Shown: positions 50,933 through 59,811 of the stretch, one piece after another | Layout: the number at the start of each line of letters is the position of its first letter | How positions within the stretch are numbered: the first letter of the stretch is position 1 | NCBI RefSeq assembly: GCF_003426735.1 | Contig: NZ_QVON01000005.1 | Coordinates: 1-64,000, forward strand | From: Arenibacter sp. P308M17 | GTDB taxonomy: Bacteria > Bacteroidota > Bacteroidia > Flavobacteriales > Flavobacteriaceae | DNA: 64,000 nucleotides | Reading direction: 5' to 3' | Translations under genes and position numbers: made by a program | The notes under the pieces: model-generated | What the model saw: the letters and a program-made list of their open reading frames with translations, nothing else | Told to the model about the DNA's origin: nothing | Database searches by the model: none

Positions 50933-51622
50933 TTAAATCCAGAATTTGCGTTTCATTCTTAGGAACCCTATAATAAAATTGATATACATCAATACGATAA
51001 GGGATAGGTGAATTCTTCTTAGATGGACAAATTCATTTAATTGGTAGATAAAATTATAAAATCTGGATATCTTGATGGGGGCATAACCCAGATAAAAAAT
51101 GAGTAGCCCAATGCTTATCCATTGAATACCGGTTAATCCATAGTCCATTTTTTTTGATGTATGCCTATGTTCCCAGAAAAAGAGGATAATACAGATTAAA
51201 ATGGCAAAAGCCCCGACCAAATAGCTATATACCTGGGCTTCTAGCTTAAAGTTTTGAAAAAATGGATTTATTAAGGAGGTAATCATAAAGAATATTCCTG
51301 TCAAGAGTATAAAGTTTTTATATTTTTTGTTCTCTATGTAGCTCCAATAGACATAAAAAAAATAGTTGAAGAAAATTATGTTGTAAATATTGTATATTAT
51401 AACATTATGCTTAACAAAAGCGGTAAAAATGGAAATATGGAATACCTCATAATGCTTTGTAAAATAGCCCAATAATTCCGTTAGGAAGGTGTACATTAAA
51501 AGTATGGGAAAATACTTTAAGGGAGTACTGTAATATTTGGGATATTTTATTAAGGCTATCAATAAGGTCAAGGCATAGAGAGGTAGGCAGGCATTCTCTA
51601 AAATAGCATCCAATATTTCCAT
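50933..51622 (-). CDS. Uncharacterised polytopic membrane protein
   Basis: 229 residues with about seven membrane helices (e.g. LPLYALTLLIALIKY, YNIYNIIFFNYFFYVYW, FILLTGIFFMITSLI, VYSYLVGAFAILICIILFFW, IQWISIGLLIFYLGYAPIKI) and a basic tail. The layout resembles 7TM sensor-type proteins often found near regulators in Flavobacteriia, but no name is justified. It is 30 bases downstream of the lipoprotein gene, so they may be cotranscribed. Confidence 0.7.
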   Translation of the reverse strand: MEILDAILENACLPLYALTLLIALIKYPKYYSTPLKYFPILLMYTFLTELLGYFTKHYEVFHISIFTAFVKHNVIIYNIYNIIFFNYFFYVYWSYIENKKYKNFILLTGIFFMITSLINPFFQNFKLEAQVYSYLVGAFAILICIILFFWEHRHTSKKMDYGLTGIQWISIGLLIFYLGYAPIKISRFYNFIYQLNEFVHLRRIHLSLIVLMYINFIIGFLRMKRKFWI

Positions 51623-51652
51623 TTTTGCTCAGATCCGGGTTAAGGGGCCATA

Positions 51653-52336
51653 TTAATCCTCATGATATGGAGGAGGAACCATATGGGCTTCGTTCAACAC
51701 CAGACTTTTATTTGTGCCATAGAAGGGGGCAGGTGATGTTGTCGGCATAAATGAGGCTTCCGATTTACTTTCCCCGGACCTATCCGTTCCTGCTTCTTTT
51801 TTCGGTTCCAAATTATCTGTAAGTAGAACAGGGACATTTTTGCCATCGTCCTCTTCCCTAATATAGAACCCATATTCCCGGTCGTTTTCCTTTAGGGCGG
51901 GAATAATAAAAAAGGAATTTTGTTTGGGATGCTTTATTTCCCTACCATCATCAAAGGTCTTTTTATCGGGATAATTGGAAAAATAAAAACGTAGGGAGGA
52001 AATTTCCACATTGGCCCTTTTGGCCTCTTGTTCAATATAGTCCATATATTCCTTAATGGTATTGTAGTCATAATATCCAAAACGGGCCACATCAAATTTT
52101 TTCTCCGGGGCAAGTTCATTTTCATATGCCTCGATCAGGCCAACCCTGCGTTCGCCATATGCATCGTACATGGTTTTTGCCTGGGCTACGCTAACAATCT
52201 GCTTGGGGGCGGAAATTTCCGTGGGTGCGGGTTCTTTTACCGGGTTTTTTTCTTTTTTCTGTTCACAGGAAGTGAAACCAAAAACAATAAGGGCCCCAAC
52301 GCATAATTTGGCCTGGGTTCTTTTTAGGTTTTTCAT
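51653..52336 (-). CDS. Uncharacterised lipoprotein
   Basis: 227 residues. Signal peptide ends in FTSC (Cys24). After a proline-rich linker (EKNPVKEPAPTEISAPKQI) the globular part (~45-165) has no known domain: VAQAKTMYDAYGERRVGLIE, FYFSNYPDKKTFDD, NSFFIIPALKENDREYGFYI. The tail is P/S/E-rich. Membrane-anchored, probably outer membrane facing the periplasm. It precedes the polytopic protein gene by 30 bases. Confidence 0.7.
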   Translation of the reverse strand: MKNLKRTQAKLCVGALIVFGFTSCEQKKEKNPVKEPAPTEISAPKQIVSVAQAKTMYDAYGERRVGLIEAYENELAPEKKFDVARFGYYDYNTIKEYMDYIEQEAKRANVEISSLRFYFSNYPDKKTFDDGREIKHPKQNSFFIIPALKENDREYGFYIREEDDGKNVPVLLTDNLEPKKEAGTDRSGESKSEASFMPTTSPAPFYGTNKSLVLNEAHMVPPPYHED

Positions 52337-52448
52337 AATTCAAAGATTTTCAATTAGTTGTTAATACTGTAATTATTCAGAGATAAGCGTTGGGGGAAAA
52401 CACTTGTTAAATTAGGTGTTAAAGTACTGATTATTGTACATCTAAAAA

Positions 52449-52484
52449 AATGCCTTAAAAAAATATTCATTTTTTTAAGGCATT
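52449..52484 (-). terminator. Second terminator hairpin downstream of rho
   Basis: AATGCCTTAAAAAAAT, 4-base loop, ATTTTTTTAAGGCATT: a perfect 16-bp stem. On the minus strand it is followed by TTTTTTT. It may also insulate the lipoprotein gene downstream. Confidence 0.8.
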
Positions 52485-52498
52485 GATAATTAAAAAAA

Positions 52499-52528
52499 AT
52501 CCCATTGGGCGTCATAACCTAATGGGAT
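52499..52528 (-). terminator. First intrinsic terminator of rho
   Basis: ATCCCATT / AATGGGAT stem with a 14-base loop, followed on the minus strand by eight T. It lies 42 bases after the rho stop. The gene for the Rho factor thus ends at a Rho-independent signal. Confidence 0.85.
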
Positions 52529-52570
52529 AATAGGACTGTTCCCGATTTTTAGGGATTATGCGTAATAATT

Positions 52571-54274
52571 TTATTGGTTCATAGTCAATAAAAACTCCTC
52601 GTTGTTCTTGGTTTGTCTAAACCGTTGTTCAATAAATTCCATGGCCTCTACCGGATTCATATCGGCCAAATACTTTCTCATGATCCACATTCTCTGAATA
52701 GTGTTTTCATCCAATAATAGGTCGTCCCTTCTTGTACTTGACGAAGTAAGATCAATGGCCGGGAATATTCTACGGTTGGATATTTTTCTATCCAATTGCA
52801 ACTCCATATTACCTGTTCCCTTGAATTCTTCAAAGATTACCTCATCCATTTTTGAACCGGTTTCGGTAAGTGCGGTGGCAATAATGGTCAGGGAACCTCC
52901 GCCTTCTATATTACGTGCTGCCCCAAAGAATCGTTTTGGTTTATGAAGGGCGTTGGCATCCACACCACCACTTAAGACCTTTCCGGACGCAGGTTGTACC
53001 GTATTGTAGGCCCGGGCAAGTCGGGTAATGGAATCCAATAGGATAACCACATCGTGGCCACATTCTACCAAACGCTTGGCTTTTTCCAAAACAATATTGG
53101 CCACCCTAACATGTTCTGTAGCCTCCTTGTCAAAAGTAGAGGCAACGACCTCACCGCGAACATTGCGCTGCATGTCCGTTACTTCCTCCGGGCGCTCGTC
53201 TATCAAAAGGATAATTTGATAAACTTCAGGATGATTGGCGGCAATACCATTGGCAATATCCTTCAAAAGCATGGTCTTGCCCGTTTTTGGTTGGGATACG
53301 ATCATTCCTCTTTGTCCTTTGCCGATTGGGCTGAACAAATCTATAATTCTTGTAGAAATGGTACTTTGTCTTTCTGCAAGGTTAAATTTTTCCTGTGGGA
53401 ACAATGGGGTCAGGTGTTCAAAAGACACCCTGTCCCTCACTATTTGGGGATCTATTCCGTTTATCTTATTTACTTTGATAAGGGGGAAATACTTCTCACC
53501 TTCTTTCGGGGGACGAACATTTCCTAGTACGGTGTCCCCAGTTTTTAATCCAAATAATCTTATTTGGGATTGGGATACATAAATATCGTCCGGTGAGGAA
53601 AGATAATTGTAATCGGAAGATCTTAAGAAACCGTAACCATCCTGCATAATATCCAGAACACCCTCGCTTTCTATAATACTGTCGAACTCAAATTCCGGTT
53701 CTTTGTATTTGTTTTTTAGGTCCTTATCAAAATTGCTGTTGTTTTTGTCAACGTTGCCTTTTTGATGGTGCGGATTTTTTTTATGCTGGGGTTTGTTGTT
53801 CTGAGGCGTATTTTGCTGGGCCGTATTTTGCTGGGCCGTATTTGGTTGGGCCGTATTTTGTTGCGGTGTCCCTTTTTGAAATTCCTTTTTTGCCTGAACA
53901 GGACTATTGTTTTGGCGCGGTTTTCTTTCCTCTTTTTTATCCTCTGCTACATTAACGGTTTCTTTTGGGCTATTCTGTTTTTCTGTCGGTGCAGCGGATT
54001 TTATCTCCGGTTTTTCTGGTGTGGTGGTTTTGGGACCAGTTTCTTTTGGCCTCGATTTGATTATTCTGGACCTTTTGGGCTTTGCAGTACTGTTGTCCTC
54101 CGTAAGCACTTCGGTCTTTTCTAGAACAATTTTTGGATTGGATGCCTGTACATCCAATATCTGATATACCAAATCGAGCTTTTTTAAAGTTTTAAATTTG
54201 GCAACATTTAGGCCCTTGGCAATTTCCTGAAGCTCAGGAAGCTTTTTTGATTTTAAATCTGAAATCTCAAACAT
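52571..54274 (-). CDS. rho: Transcription termination factor Rho
   Basis: 567 residues. N-terminal Rho_N domain (~5-40; [20 protein letters not shown]), a long disordered insert (~50-190) rich in P, Q, N, K, T with tandem [10 protein letters not shown] pentapeptides, the cold-shock-like RNA-binding domain (~195-270; [20 protein letters not shown]), and the hexameric RecA-type ATPase with Walker [10 protein letters not shown] (~330), [17 protein letters not shown] (Walker B and Q-loop), and the [16 protein letters not shown]-loop. It releases RNA polymerase from untranslated transcripts. The insert makes it longer than E. coli Rho (419); such inserts are common in Bacteroidota. Confidence 0.98.
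   Translation of the reverse strand: MFEISDLKSKKLPELQEIAKGLNVAKFKTLKKLDLVYQILDVQASNPKIVLEKTEVLTEDNSTAKPKRSRIIKSRPKETGPKTTTPEKPEIKSAAPTEKQNSPKETVNVAEDKKEERKPRQNNSPVQAKKEFQKGTPQQNTAQPNTAQQNTAQQNTPQNNKPQHKKNPHHQKGNVDKNNSNFDKDLKNKYKEPEFEFDSIIESEGVLDIMQDGYGFLRSSDYNYLSSPDDIYVSQSQIRLFGLKTGDTVLGNVRPPKEGEKYFPLIKVNKINGIDPQIVRDRVSFEHLTPLFPQEKFNLAERQSTISTRIIDLFSPIGKGQRGMIVSQPKTGKTMLLKDIANGIAANHPEVYQIILLIDERPEEVTDMQRNVRGEVVASTFDKEATEHVRVANIVLEKAKRLVECGHDVVILLDSITRLARAYNTVQPASGKVLSGGVDANALHKPKRFFGAARNIEGGGSLTIIATALTETGSKMDEVIFEEFKGTGNMELQLDRKISNRRIFPAIDLTSSSTRRDDLLLDENTIQRMWIMRKYLADMNPVEAMEFIEQRFRQTKNNEEFLLTMNQ
53808..53867 (-). repeat. 15-bp tandem repeat in rho
   Basis: Units gtattttgctgggcc, gtattttgctgggcc, gtatttggttgggcc and a diverged fourth unit. 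Each encodes a pentapeptide [10 protein letters not shown], so copy number can change without breaking the frame. Confidence 0.8.
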
Positions 54275-54472
54275 TAAGTTTTGAATAAATTATACGTATT
54301 ACGAAAATTATGAAGTGTATGCTGTTCTTGTTTTTGGATAATAAAGGGAATGAAATCCCCTGTTGGTAAGTAATCTGACTTATAACGTAGCAATATTACA
54401 AATTATTTTCAATATTTAGGTGATAATTTTTAAAAAGACACTTATTTTTGCCTTTAAATTGTATTACAAAGC

Positions 54473-54883
54473 ATGATTCAAAGAATCCAGACCCTTTATT
54501 TAATCGTAGTTATACTATTAGGTGCAGTTTTGCCGTTTTTTTTAAATCTATGGTCCGATGCAAGGGGAAATGAGATATTTGCGGAAAATGAGGTACTTGT
54601 TTCCATTGCTTTTTATGCCGTAGCGGTCCTTGGACTGTTGGGGATAGTGTTGTTTAAGAATAGACAAAATCAATTTGTGGTGAACAGATTGAATATGATA
54701 TTGAATCTTTTTTTACTAGGATTTTTCGTTTACCGATCACTAAACTTATCCGGAGAAACCATTGTTTCCGAGAAGGGTATTGGGATGCTGATTCCTGTAT
54801 TTTCTATCGTTTTTTTAGTCCTGGCCAACAGGGCAATAAAAAAGGATGAAGATCTTGTAAAATCTGTTGATCGTTTGCGTTAA
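54473..54883 (+). CDS. DUF4293 membrane protein
   Basis: 136 residues, four membrane helices: MIQRIQTLYLIVVILLGAVL at the start is the family signature, then VSIAFYAVAVLGLLGIVLF, RLNMILNLFLLGFFVY and GMLIPVFSIVFLVLANRAI. DUF4293 proteins are restricted to Bacteroidota and nearly always adjoin rho; function unknown. It is divergent from rho with a ~200-base shared promoter region, and a terminator follows. Confidence 0.93.
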   Translation: MIQRIQTLYLIVVILLGAVLPFFLNLWSDARGNEIFAENEVLVSIAFYAVAVLGLLGIVLFKNRQNQFVVNRLNMILNLFLLGFFVYRSLNLSGETIVSEKGIGMLIPVFSIVFLVLANRAIKKDEDLVKSVDRLR

Positions 54884-54912
54884 ACCTAACATCTTAGTAG
54901 TATTAGTGCGTG

Positions 54913-54940
54913 AACCCGGGGTAGTGCCCGGGTTTTTTTG
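54913..54940 (+). terminator. Intrinsic terminator after the DUF4293 gene
   Basis: AACCCGGG (54913-54920), 6-base loop, CCCGGGTT (54927-54934), then TTTTT. 30 bases after the stop. Confidence 0.88.
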
Positions 54941-55004
54941 TGATTTTTTTATTTTAAGGTTACTTATTTTATTTCTATCCAAGCTGTAAAATCCTTTACT
55001 TATT

Positions 55005-55166
55005 AGTTTATTAGTTTAGTTAAAGGTTAAAAACCTGCCTTTTCCTGCCTATGATTTCATTGTAGTTACTTTAGTTTCCAAAAACTTTGGTAGTCTAAAG
55101 ATGGTAAAAGGCAGTGGGAAGTGAAATCCGTTTTTTCTGTCAACTGCTTACTGCTTACCGCTTACT
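55005..55166. repeat. Degenerate dispersed repeat (copy 3)
   Basis: Related to 49495-49755 (see shared words there) and more weakly to 10013-10140 (aaaggcagtggg, ctgcttac). It contains the direct run actgcttactgcttaccgctta. Confidence 0.5.
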
Positions 55167-55670
55167 TCAAGAACCACCCCTCTTGCCAAGTTCTATAATC
55201 TCCAGATCCTTAATGTTTTCCTTATCTATTTTAAATCGCAACATGGTCCGTATTTGATGAAAGCCATGAATCCCGCAGGCGCCGGGGTTCATATGTAATA
55301 GGTTTAACTTTTTGTCCCACATTACCTTTAGGATATGGGAGTGCCCGGAGATAAAGAGTTTTGGGGGGTTCCTTTTGATATCTTCCCGGATACGCATATT
55401 GTATTTGTTGGGATATCCGCCAATGTGGGTTATCCAGACATCGACAGCCTCACATTTAAATCGGTTGTCCAAAGGATATTCCAATTGGATTTTGTTTTCA
55501 TCTATATTTCCATAGACGCCCTTTACCGGCTTTATTTTTAACAGGGCATCCATCACCTCTAAATTGCCAATGTCCCCTGCATGCCATATTTCGTCGGCCT
55601 CTTTGGCATATTTTAGGATTTTATCGTCCATATGTCCATGGGTATCGGAAAGAAGGAGTATTTTTTTCAT
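55167..55670 (-). CDS. YfcE-family metallophosphoesterase
   Basis: 167 residues. The di-metal motifs are complete: LLLSDTHGHMDD (D-x-H), HAGDIGN (GD-x-x), VYGNIDE (GN-x), VWITHIGGY (H) and FISGHSHI (GHxH). The family contains phosphodiesterases of broad substrate range (YfcE); the natural substrate is not known. It stands alone between a repeat region and truA. Cytosolic. Confidence 0.92.
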   Translation of the reverse strand: MKKILLLSDTHGHMDDKILKYAKEADEIWHAGDIGNLEVMDALLKIKPVKGVYGNIDENKIQLEYPLDNRFKCEAVDVWITHIGGYPNKYNMRIREDIKRNPPKLFISGHSHILKVMWDKKLNLLHMNPGACGIHGFHQIRTMLRFKIDKENIKDLEIIELGKRGGS

Positions 55671-56070
55671 CTTTTTTAAAAATTTTATAATTAGCTAAAA
55701 AATAAGTGATTACAAAATTTACAAATAGATGTAACCACTTCGTTCCCGCCCGTACCGAAAAGGTACGTTCGGGCGGGTTTGCAAAAACTTATTTTAATCA
55801 TATCGATAAGGTATGCTTAAAAAAGTTTATGCCCATTTCATGTGTTCATTTCTTTTTTAATTTCTTTCACGAAAGCAAATTACAAATTGAAAGTCTGTTT
55901 AGACTATGTTTTGGGGTAGTAGTTTGAAATTTTTAAAGCTGTAAACTTATGGTAATTGGACTAATGGGCATAACTATATTTTATTACAAAATTGTATTTA
56001 AACATCTTGGCCATCTGTTTTTCTGCTCAGGAACAGGTATCTTTGCCAATTACAAAACTAAATTATTCGT
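55671..56070. other. 400-base gap with a GC-rich hairpin
   Basis: At 55745-55777 CCCGCCCGTACC pairs with GGTACGTTCGGGCGGG across a 5-base loop, with a small bulge; a T-poor tail makes it a weak terminator. It resembles the 'cccgcccgaacgg' interior of the element at 11821-11967. The rest shows no gene. Confidence 0.5.
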
Positions 56071-56844
56071 TTGAGGTATTTCGTCCAATTTTCTTATCAG
56101 GGCAGGTCGTACCACGGTTGGCAAAAACAGCCCAATGCCATTAGTGTACAGGAGATTATGGAAAACGCCTTTTCCTTAATATTACGTGAAACAGTGGTCT
56201 TGACCGGAGCGGGGAGGACGGATGCGGGGGTCCATGCCAGGGAAATGTTCGCCCATTTTGATTCCGATGCCCTTTTTGAGGGGTCGGAGTTGGTTCACCG
56301 GCTAAACGCTTATCTTCCGGAAGATATAGCCATATTTTCTATTTTTGAAGTTCCTGCGGAGGCACACGCCCGCTTCGATGCTTCAGAGCGTACATACGAA
56401 TATTGGATAGTGCAAAGTAAGGATCCCTTTTTGGTAGATGGGGCCCATTATGTGAAATATCCGTTAAATATAGAGCAGATGAACAAAGCGGCGGCTATTT
56501 TAGTACAACATAAAGATTTTGAGTGTTTTTCAAAATCCAATACAGATGTAAAAACCTACCGTTGCGATGTTAGAAAGGCCTATTGGACCCAAGATAGGGA
56601 AAAGTTGGTTTTTACCATATGTGCCGATAGGTTTTTGCGGAATATGGTCCGTGCCATAGTTGGGACCCTTTTGGATGTTGGTATGGGCAAATATGCACCT
56701 ACTAACTTGGAGGTTATTTTGGCGAGTAGGGATAGGGGAAAGGCAGGGGTATCGGTACCTGCAAAAGGTTTATATTTGACAGCAATAAAATATCCAAAAA
56801 ATATTATTGATCACAATGGACAAGGATACGGGGAAAGCATTTGA
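56071..56844 (+). CDS. truA: tRNA pseudouridine synthase A
   Basis: 257 residues. RYFVQFSYQGRSYHGWQKQP start and catalytic GAGRTDAGVHAREMFAHFD (Asp about residue 51), FDASERTYEYWI, and FLRNMVRAIVGTLLDVG. It isomerises uridines 38-40 of the tRNA anticodon stem. The start must be TTG 56071: the ORF has no ATG before YFVQF and the residues after TTG fit the family. The 3' end overlaps the ABC exporter gene by 29 bases, so translation is probably coupled. Confidence 0.95.
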   Translation: MRYFVQFSYQGRSYHGWQKQPNAISVQEIMENAFSLILRETVVLTGAGRTDAGVHAREMFAHFDSDALFEGSELVHRLNAYLPEDIAIFSIFEVPAEAHARFDASERTYEYWIVQSKDPFLVDGAHYVKYPLNIEQMNKAAAILVQHKDFECFSKSNTDVKTYRCDVRKAYWTQDREKLVFTICADRFLRNMVRAIVGTLLDVGMGKYAPTNLEVILASRDRGKAGVSVPAKGLYLTAIKYPKNIIDHNGQGYGESI

Positions 56845-58582
56845 TTATAGATTGTTTAAGCGCTTGCTTAGGCATGTTAGACCATATTTGATTACCTTTT
56901 ACGGGGTGGCCATAGCTGCGATACTTTTGTCGGGTTTTGCTGTACTAACTCCCATTTTGGTAGGAGAGATAGTCGATAATGCCATTACCAACAAGGATGG
57001 CCAAAAATTACTGGGCTTGACTCTGGCCATGGTGGGCGTACTGTTGGGGGAGGTATTTAGCCAGTTATATTTTAATTATTATGCCAATTGGCTGGGGGAA
57101 TCCGTAATAAAGGATATACGGATAAAACTTTTTAACCATCTTATGGGGTTTAAGATGAAGTATTACGATAATTCCTCCATAGGCTTGTTGGTTACCCGGG
57201 CTGTAACGGATATGCAAAGGATTGGGGAAATATTTAGTGAAGGTTTTTTTGTGATAGTGTCCGACCTGTTAAAAATGTTGGTGGTTGCCATTGTTATGCT
57301 TGTGGTCAATTGGAAGCTATCGCTCATAGTATTTGCGGTATTGCCTATAATCCTATATGCAACACGACTTTTTCAAAAGGCTATGAAGGTAGCTTTTATA
57401 GAGGTTAGGGCCCAGGTTTCCAATCTGAATTCGTTTGTGCAGGAACGTATCACTGGGATGAAGATAGTGCAATTGTTTACCAGGGAAGAAATAGAGAAGG
57501 AAAAATTCAGGGAAATCAATGAAAAACATCAAAATGCCTGGTTAAGGACGGTATGGTACAACTCCATTTTTTTTCCGGTGGCCGAAATCGTATCCTCCAT
57601 TACGGTAGGATTGATCGTTTGGTACGGAGGGTTGCAGAATGTTACCAATATAAGTAAGGAGGAATACGGTACCATTTTCATGTTCATATTGTTATCCAGC
57701 ATGTTGTTCCGTCCGCTCCGCCAAATTGCGGATAAGTTCAATACCCTTCAAATGGGTATGGTTGCGGCAAATAGGGTCTTTAAAATATTGGATACCGATA
57801 GTAATATTCAAGATGTGGGGACTATAGACAAAGCAAGGGTTAAAGGGAATATAGAGTTTCGCAATGTACATTTCGGCTATTTGGAAAATGAAGAAGTTTT
57901 GCACGGAATTTCCTTTAAGGTAAAAGCTGGGGAGACCATTGCCATAGTTGGGGCCACAGGGGCCGGAAAATCTACCATAATTAATTTGCTCAATCGATTC
58001 TACGAAATTAATTCGGGAGCTATTTTGATCGACGGAATCAATATCAAGGACTTTAAGTTAAATTCCTTAAGATCCAAGATAGCCGTGGTGTTGCAGGATG
58101 TATTTCTTTTTGCCGATACCATAGCCAATAATATTTCCCTAAAGAACGAAGACATTACAATTTCGGATATGGAGGATGCCGCCAGGCAGATAGGTGTCCA
58201 TGAATTTATAGCAAGTCTGCCGGGTGGATATGCCTACAACATAAAGGAAAGGGGTACCATGCTTTCCAGTGGTCAGCGACAGTTGATAGCCTTTTTAAGG
58301 GCCTATGTGAGCAATCCCAGTATTTTGGTATTGGATGAAGCCACATCCTCGGTAGATACCTATTCCGAACAGTTGATCCAACGTGCCACGGAAAGGATTA
58401 CCGAAGGTCGCACTTCCATTATAATAGCCCATCGTTTGGCAACGATCAAGAAGGCCGATAAAATATTGGTAATGCAGAACGGTCTAATAGTGGAGACCGG
58501 TACCCATAAAGAACTATTGAAACAAAAAGGGTATTATAGAAATTTATATGAAGCCCAATTTTTGGCCGAAGAGGTAGTTTAA
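56816..58582 (+). CDS. ABC exporter, fused permease and ATPase (MsbA/LmrA type)
   Basis: 588 residues from ATG 56816 (a TTG nine bases earlier is in frame). Six membrane helices in the first ~330 residues (YLITFYGVAIAAILLSGFAV; LLKMLVVAIVMLVVNWKLSL), then the nucleotide-binding domain with Walker A GATGAGKST (~382), Q-loop VVLQDVFLF, signature LSSGQRQL, and Walker B SILVLDEATSSVD. Half-transporters of this type dimerise to move lipids or drugs out of the cytoplasm. It overlaps truA by 29 bases. The substrate is unknown. Confidence 0.94.
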   Translation: MDKDTGKAFDYRLFKRLLRHVRPYLITFYGVAIAAILLSGFAVLTPILVGEIVDNAITNKDGQKLLGLTLAMVGVLLGEVFSQLYFNYYANWLGESVIKDIRIKLFNHLMGFKMKYYDNSSIGLLVTRAVTDMQRIGEIFSEGFFVIVSDLLKMLVVAIVMLVVNWKLSLIVFAVLPIILYATRLFQKAMKVAFIEVRAQVSNLNSFVQERITGMKIVQLFTREEIEKEKFREINEKHQNAWLRTVWYNSIFFPVAEIVSSITVGLIVWYGGLQNVTNISKEEYGTIFMFILLSSMLFRPLRQIADKFNTLQMGMVAANRVFKILDTDSNIQDVGTIDKARVKGNIEFRNVHFGYLENEEVLHGISFKVKAGETIAIVGATGAGKSTIINLLNRFYEINSGAILIDGINIKDFKLNSLRSKIAVVLQDVFLFADTIANNISLKNEDITISDMEDAARQIGVHEFIASLPGGYAYNIKERGTMLSSGQRQLIAFLRAYVSNPSILVLDEATSSVDTYSEQLIQRATERITEGRTSIIIAHRLATIKKADKILVMQNGLIVETGTHKELLKQKGYYRNLYEAQFLAEEVV

Positions 58583-58632
58583 GGCTTGATCGGTCTTAAG
58601 TGAATCGTGAAATGCCTTCTCGACTCTCCCGA

Positions 58633-58696
58633 TGGCACGAGTGTTGCACTCGTGCCAAGAAAACTTTCATAGAAACTCAAATAACAGCTTTACAAA
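58633..58696. repeat. Hairpin repeat, inverted copy of 19503-19565
   Basis: GGCACGAGTGttGCACTCGTGCC (58634-58656) forms a 10-bp hairpin, and the next ~40 bases match the other copy in reverse. The rest of the gap 58583-58914 is AT-rich with 'gagatactagatactagaattgagat' style short tandem words and no gene. Confidence 0.65.
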
Positions 58697-58914
58697 GTCT
58701 CCCCGCCCGGCACTTCATAAATCCTTTCACCCTAAAACAATCGGACATTGGTTTCAATCCCTTCTTTAAAAATTAGATATTGGACCTTAGGATTGAGATA
58801 CTAGATACTAGAATTGAGATGCAAGATTTTAGAAATGAGAATTAGATTTCAAACCTGAAACCTTGAACTTTCAACCGTATCATCAAGTCCTTACTCATGT
58901 ACTGTTGACCGGTA

Positions 58915-59700
58915 TTAAAGTAGGTCCGATTTTATCAAACTGGAAAGCTCTTCCAAATTCTTGAACAATACAAATTCCCCATTCTTTATATAGGAGATAA
59001 GGCCCGTTTCCTCACTGACTATAATGGCCAGGGAATCTGTTTTTTCGGTAATGCCCACGGCCGCCCTATGTCTGAGGCCAAAACGCAATGGTATGGAGCG
59101 TTCATTGGAAACAGGGAGGATTACCCGGGTAGCCACTATGAAATTATCCTCAATAACCGCCGCTCCATCATGTAAGGGGCTGTTCTTGTAAAAAATACTT
59201 TCCAGAATGGGCTGGGTTATTTCAATATTCATTTTATCCCCGGTCGACTTAACAAAGTCCAACGAATTATTTCTGGCAATAATGATCAGGGCGCCGGTTT
59301 TGGTACTTGCCATTCTTTCACAGGCCGCTATAATGGCATCCACATTGGTCCCAATGGTGAGTCCGTCTTCCTTGAGAAATTTAAAGTGCTTTAAAAAGTT
59401 GCGTTTGGAGGCAAAATTGGTAGAGCCTACCATTAATAGAAATTTTCTAATCTCCTGTTGAAAAACAATGATCAGGGCAATAAGTCCCACTTGCATAAAA
59501 CCACCTACCATACTGCTTATCATTTTCATTCCCAAAACTTCGGTCAACTTCCAAAAGGCCCACACGATAACGATACCGATAAATATATTGATGGCTACGG
59601 TTCTACGGACCAATTGGTACACATAATACATGAGTATGGCCACCAAAAAGATGTCTATGATATCGGTTATACTAAAATCTAAGAAGTTTAAAAAATCCAA
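58915..59700 (-). CDS. cdaA: Diadenylate cyclase CdaA
   Basis: 261 residues. Three membrane helices in the first ~80 residues (DIIDIFLVAILMYYVYQLV; VAINIFIGIVIVWAFWKL), then the DAC domain with the ATP-binding and catalytic motifs LHDGAAVIE and RHRAAVGITE, plus GALIIIARN before them. It makes c-di-AMP, a second messenger that governs potassium and osmolyte balance and, in Gram-positives, envelope homeostasis. folP lies 111 bases upstream on the same strand; the two are often adjacent in Bacteroidota. The regulator CdaR, common in Firmicutes, is absent here. Confidence 0.95.
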   Translation of the reverse strand: MDFLNFLDFSITDIIDIFLVAILMYYVYQLVRRTVAINIFIGIVIVWAFWKLTEVLGMKMISSMVGGFMQVGLIALIIVFQQEIRKFLLMVGSTNFASKRNFLKHFKFLKEDGLTIGTNVDAIIAACERMASTKTGALIIIARNNSLDFVKSTGDKMNIEITQPILESIFYKNSPLHDGAAVIEDNFIVATRVILPVSNERSIPLRFGLRHRAAVGITEKTDSLAIIVSEETGLISYIKNGEFVLFKNLEELSSLIKSDLL

Positions 59701-59811
59701 TCCTGTGGTTTTTGTAAAAATAGGAAATAAGCTATAACCCCTTATTAAATTCCGAAAAAATGTTTGGGATCTTTTTTGAACAATTTTTTAATGGGAGGGA
59801 ATTATTACCGA

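Noticed and set aside
53054-54164. Long plus-strand frames opposite rho
   Set aside because: Antisense shadows produced by the rho codon pattern and its low-complexity insert.
55706-55927. 73-codon plus-strand frame in the gap before truA
   Set aside because: It crosses the GC hairpin and its product is rich in F and C without any recognisable pattern.
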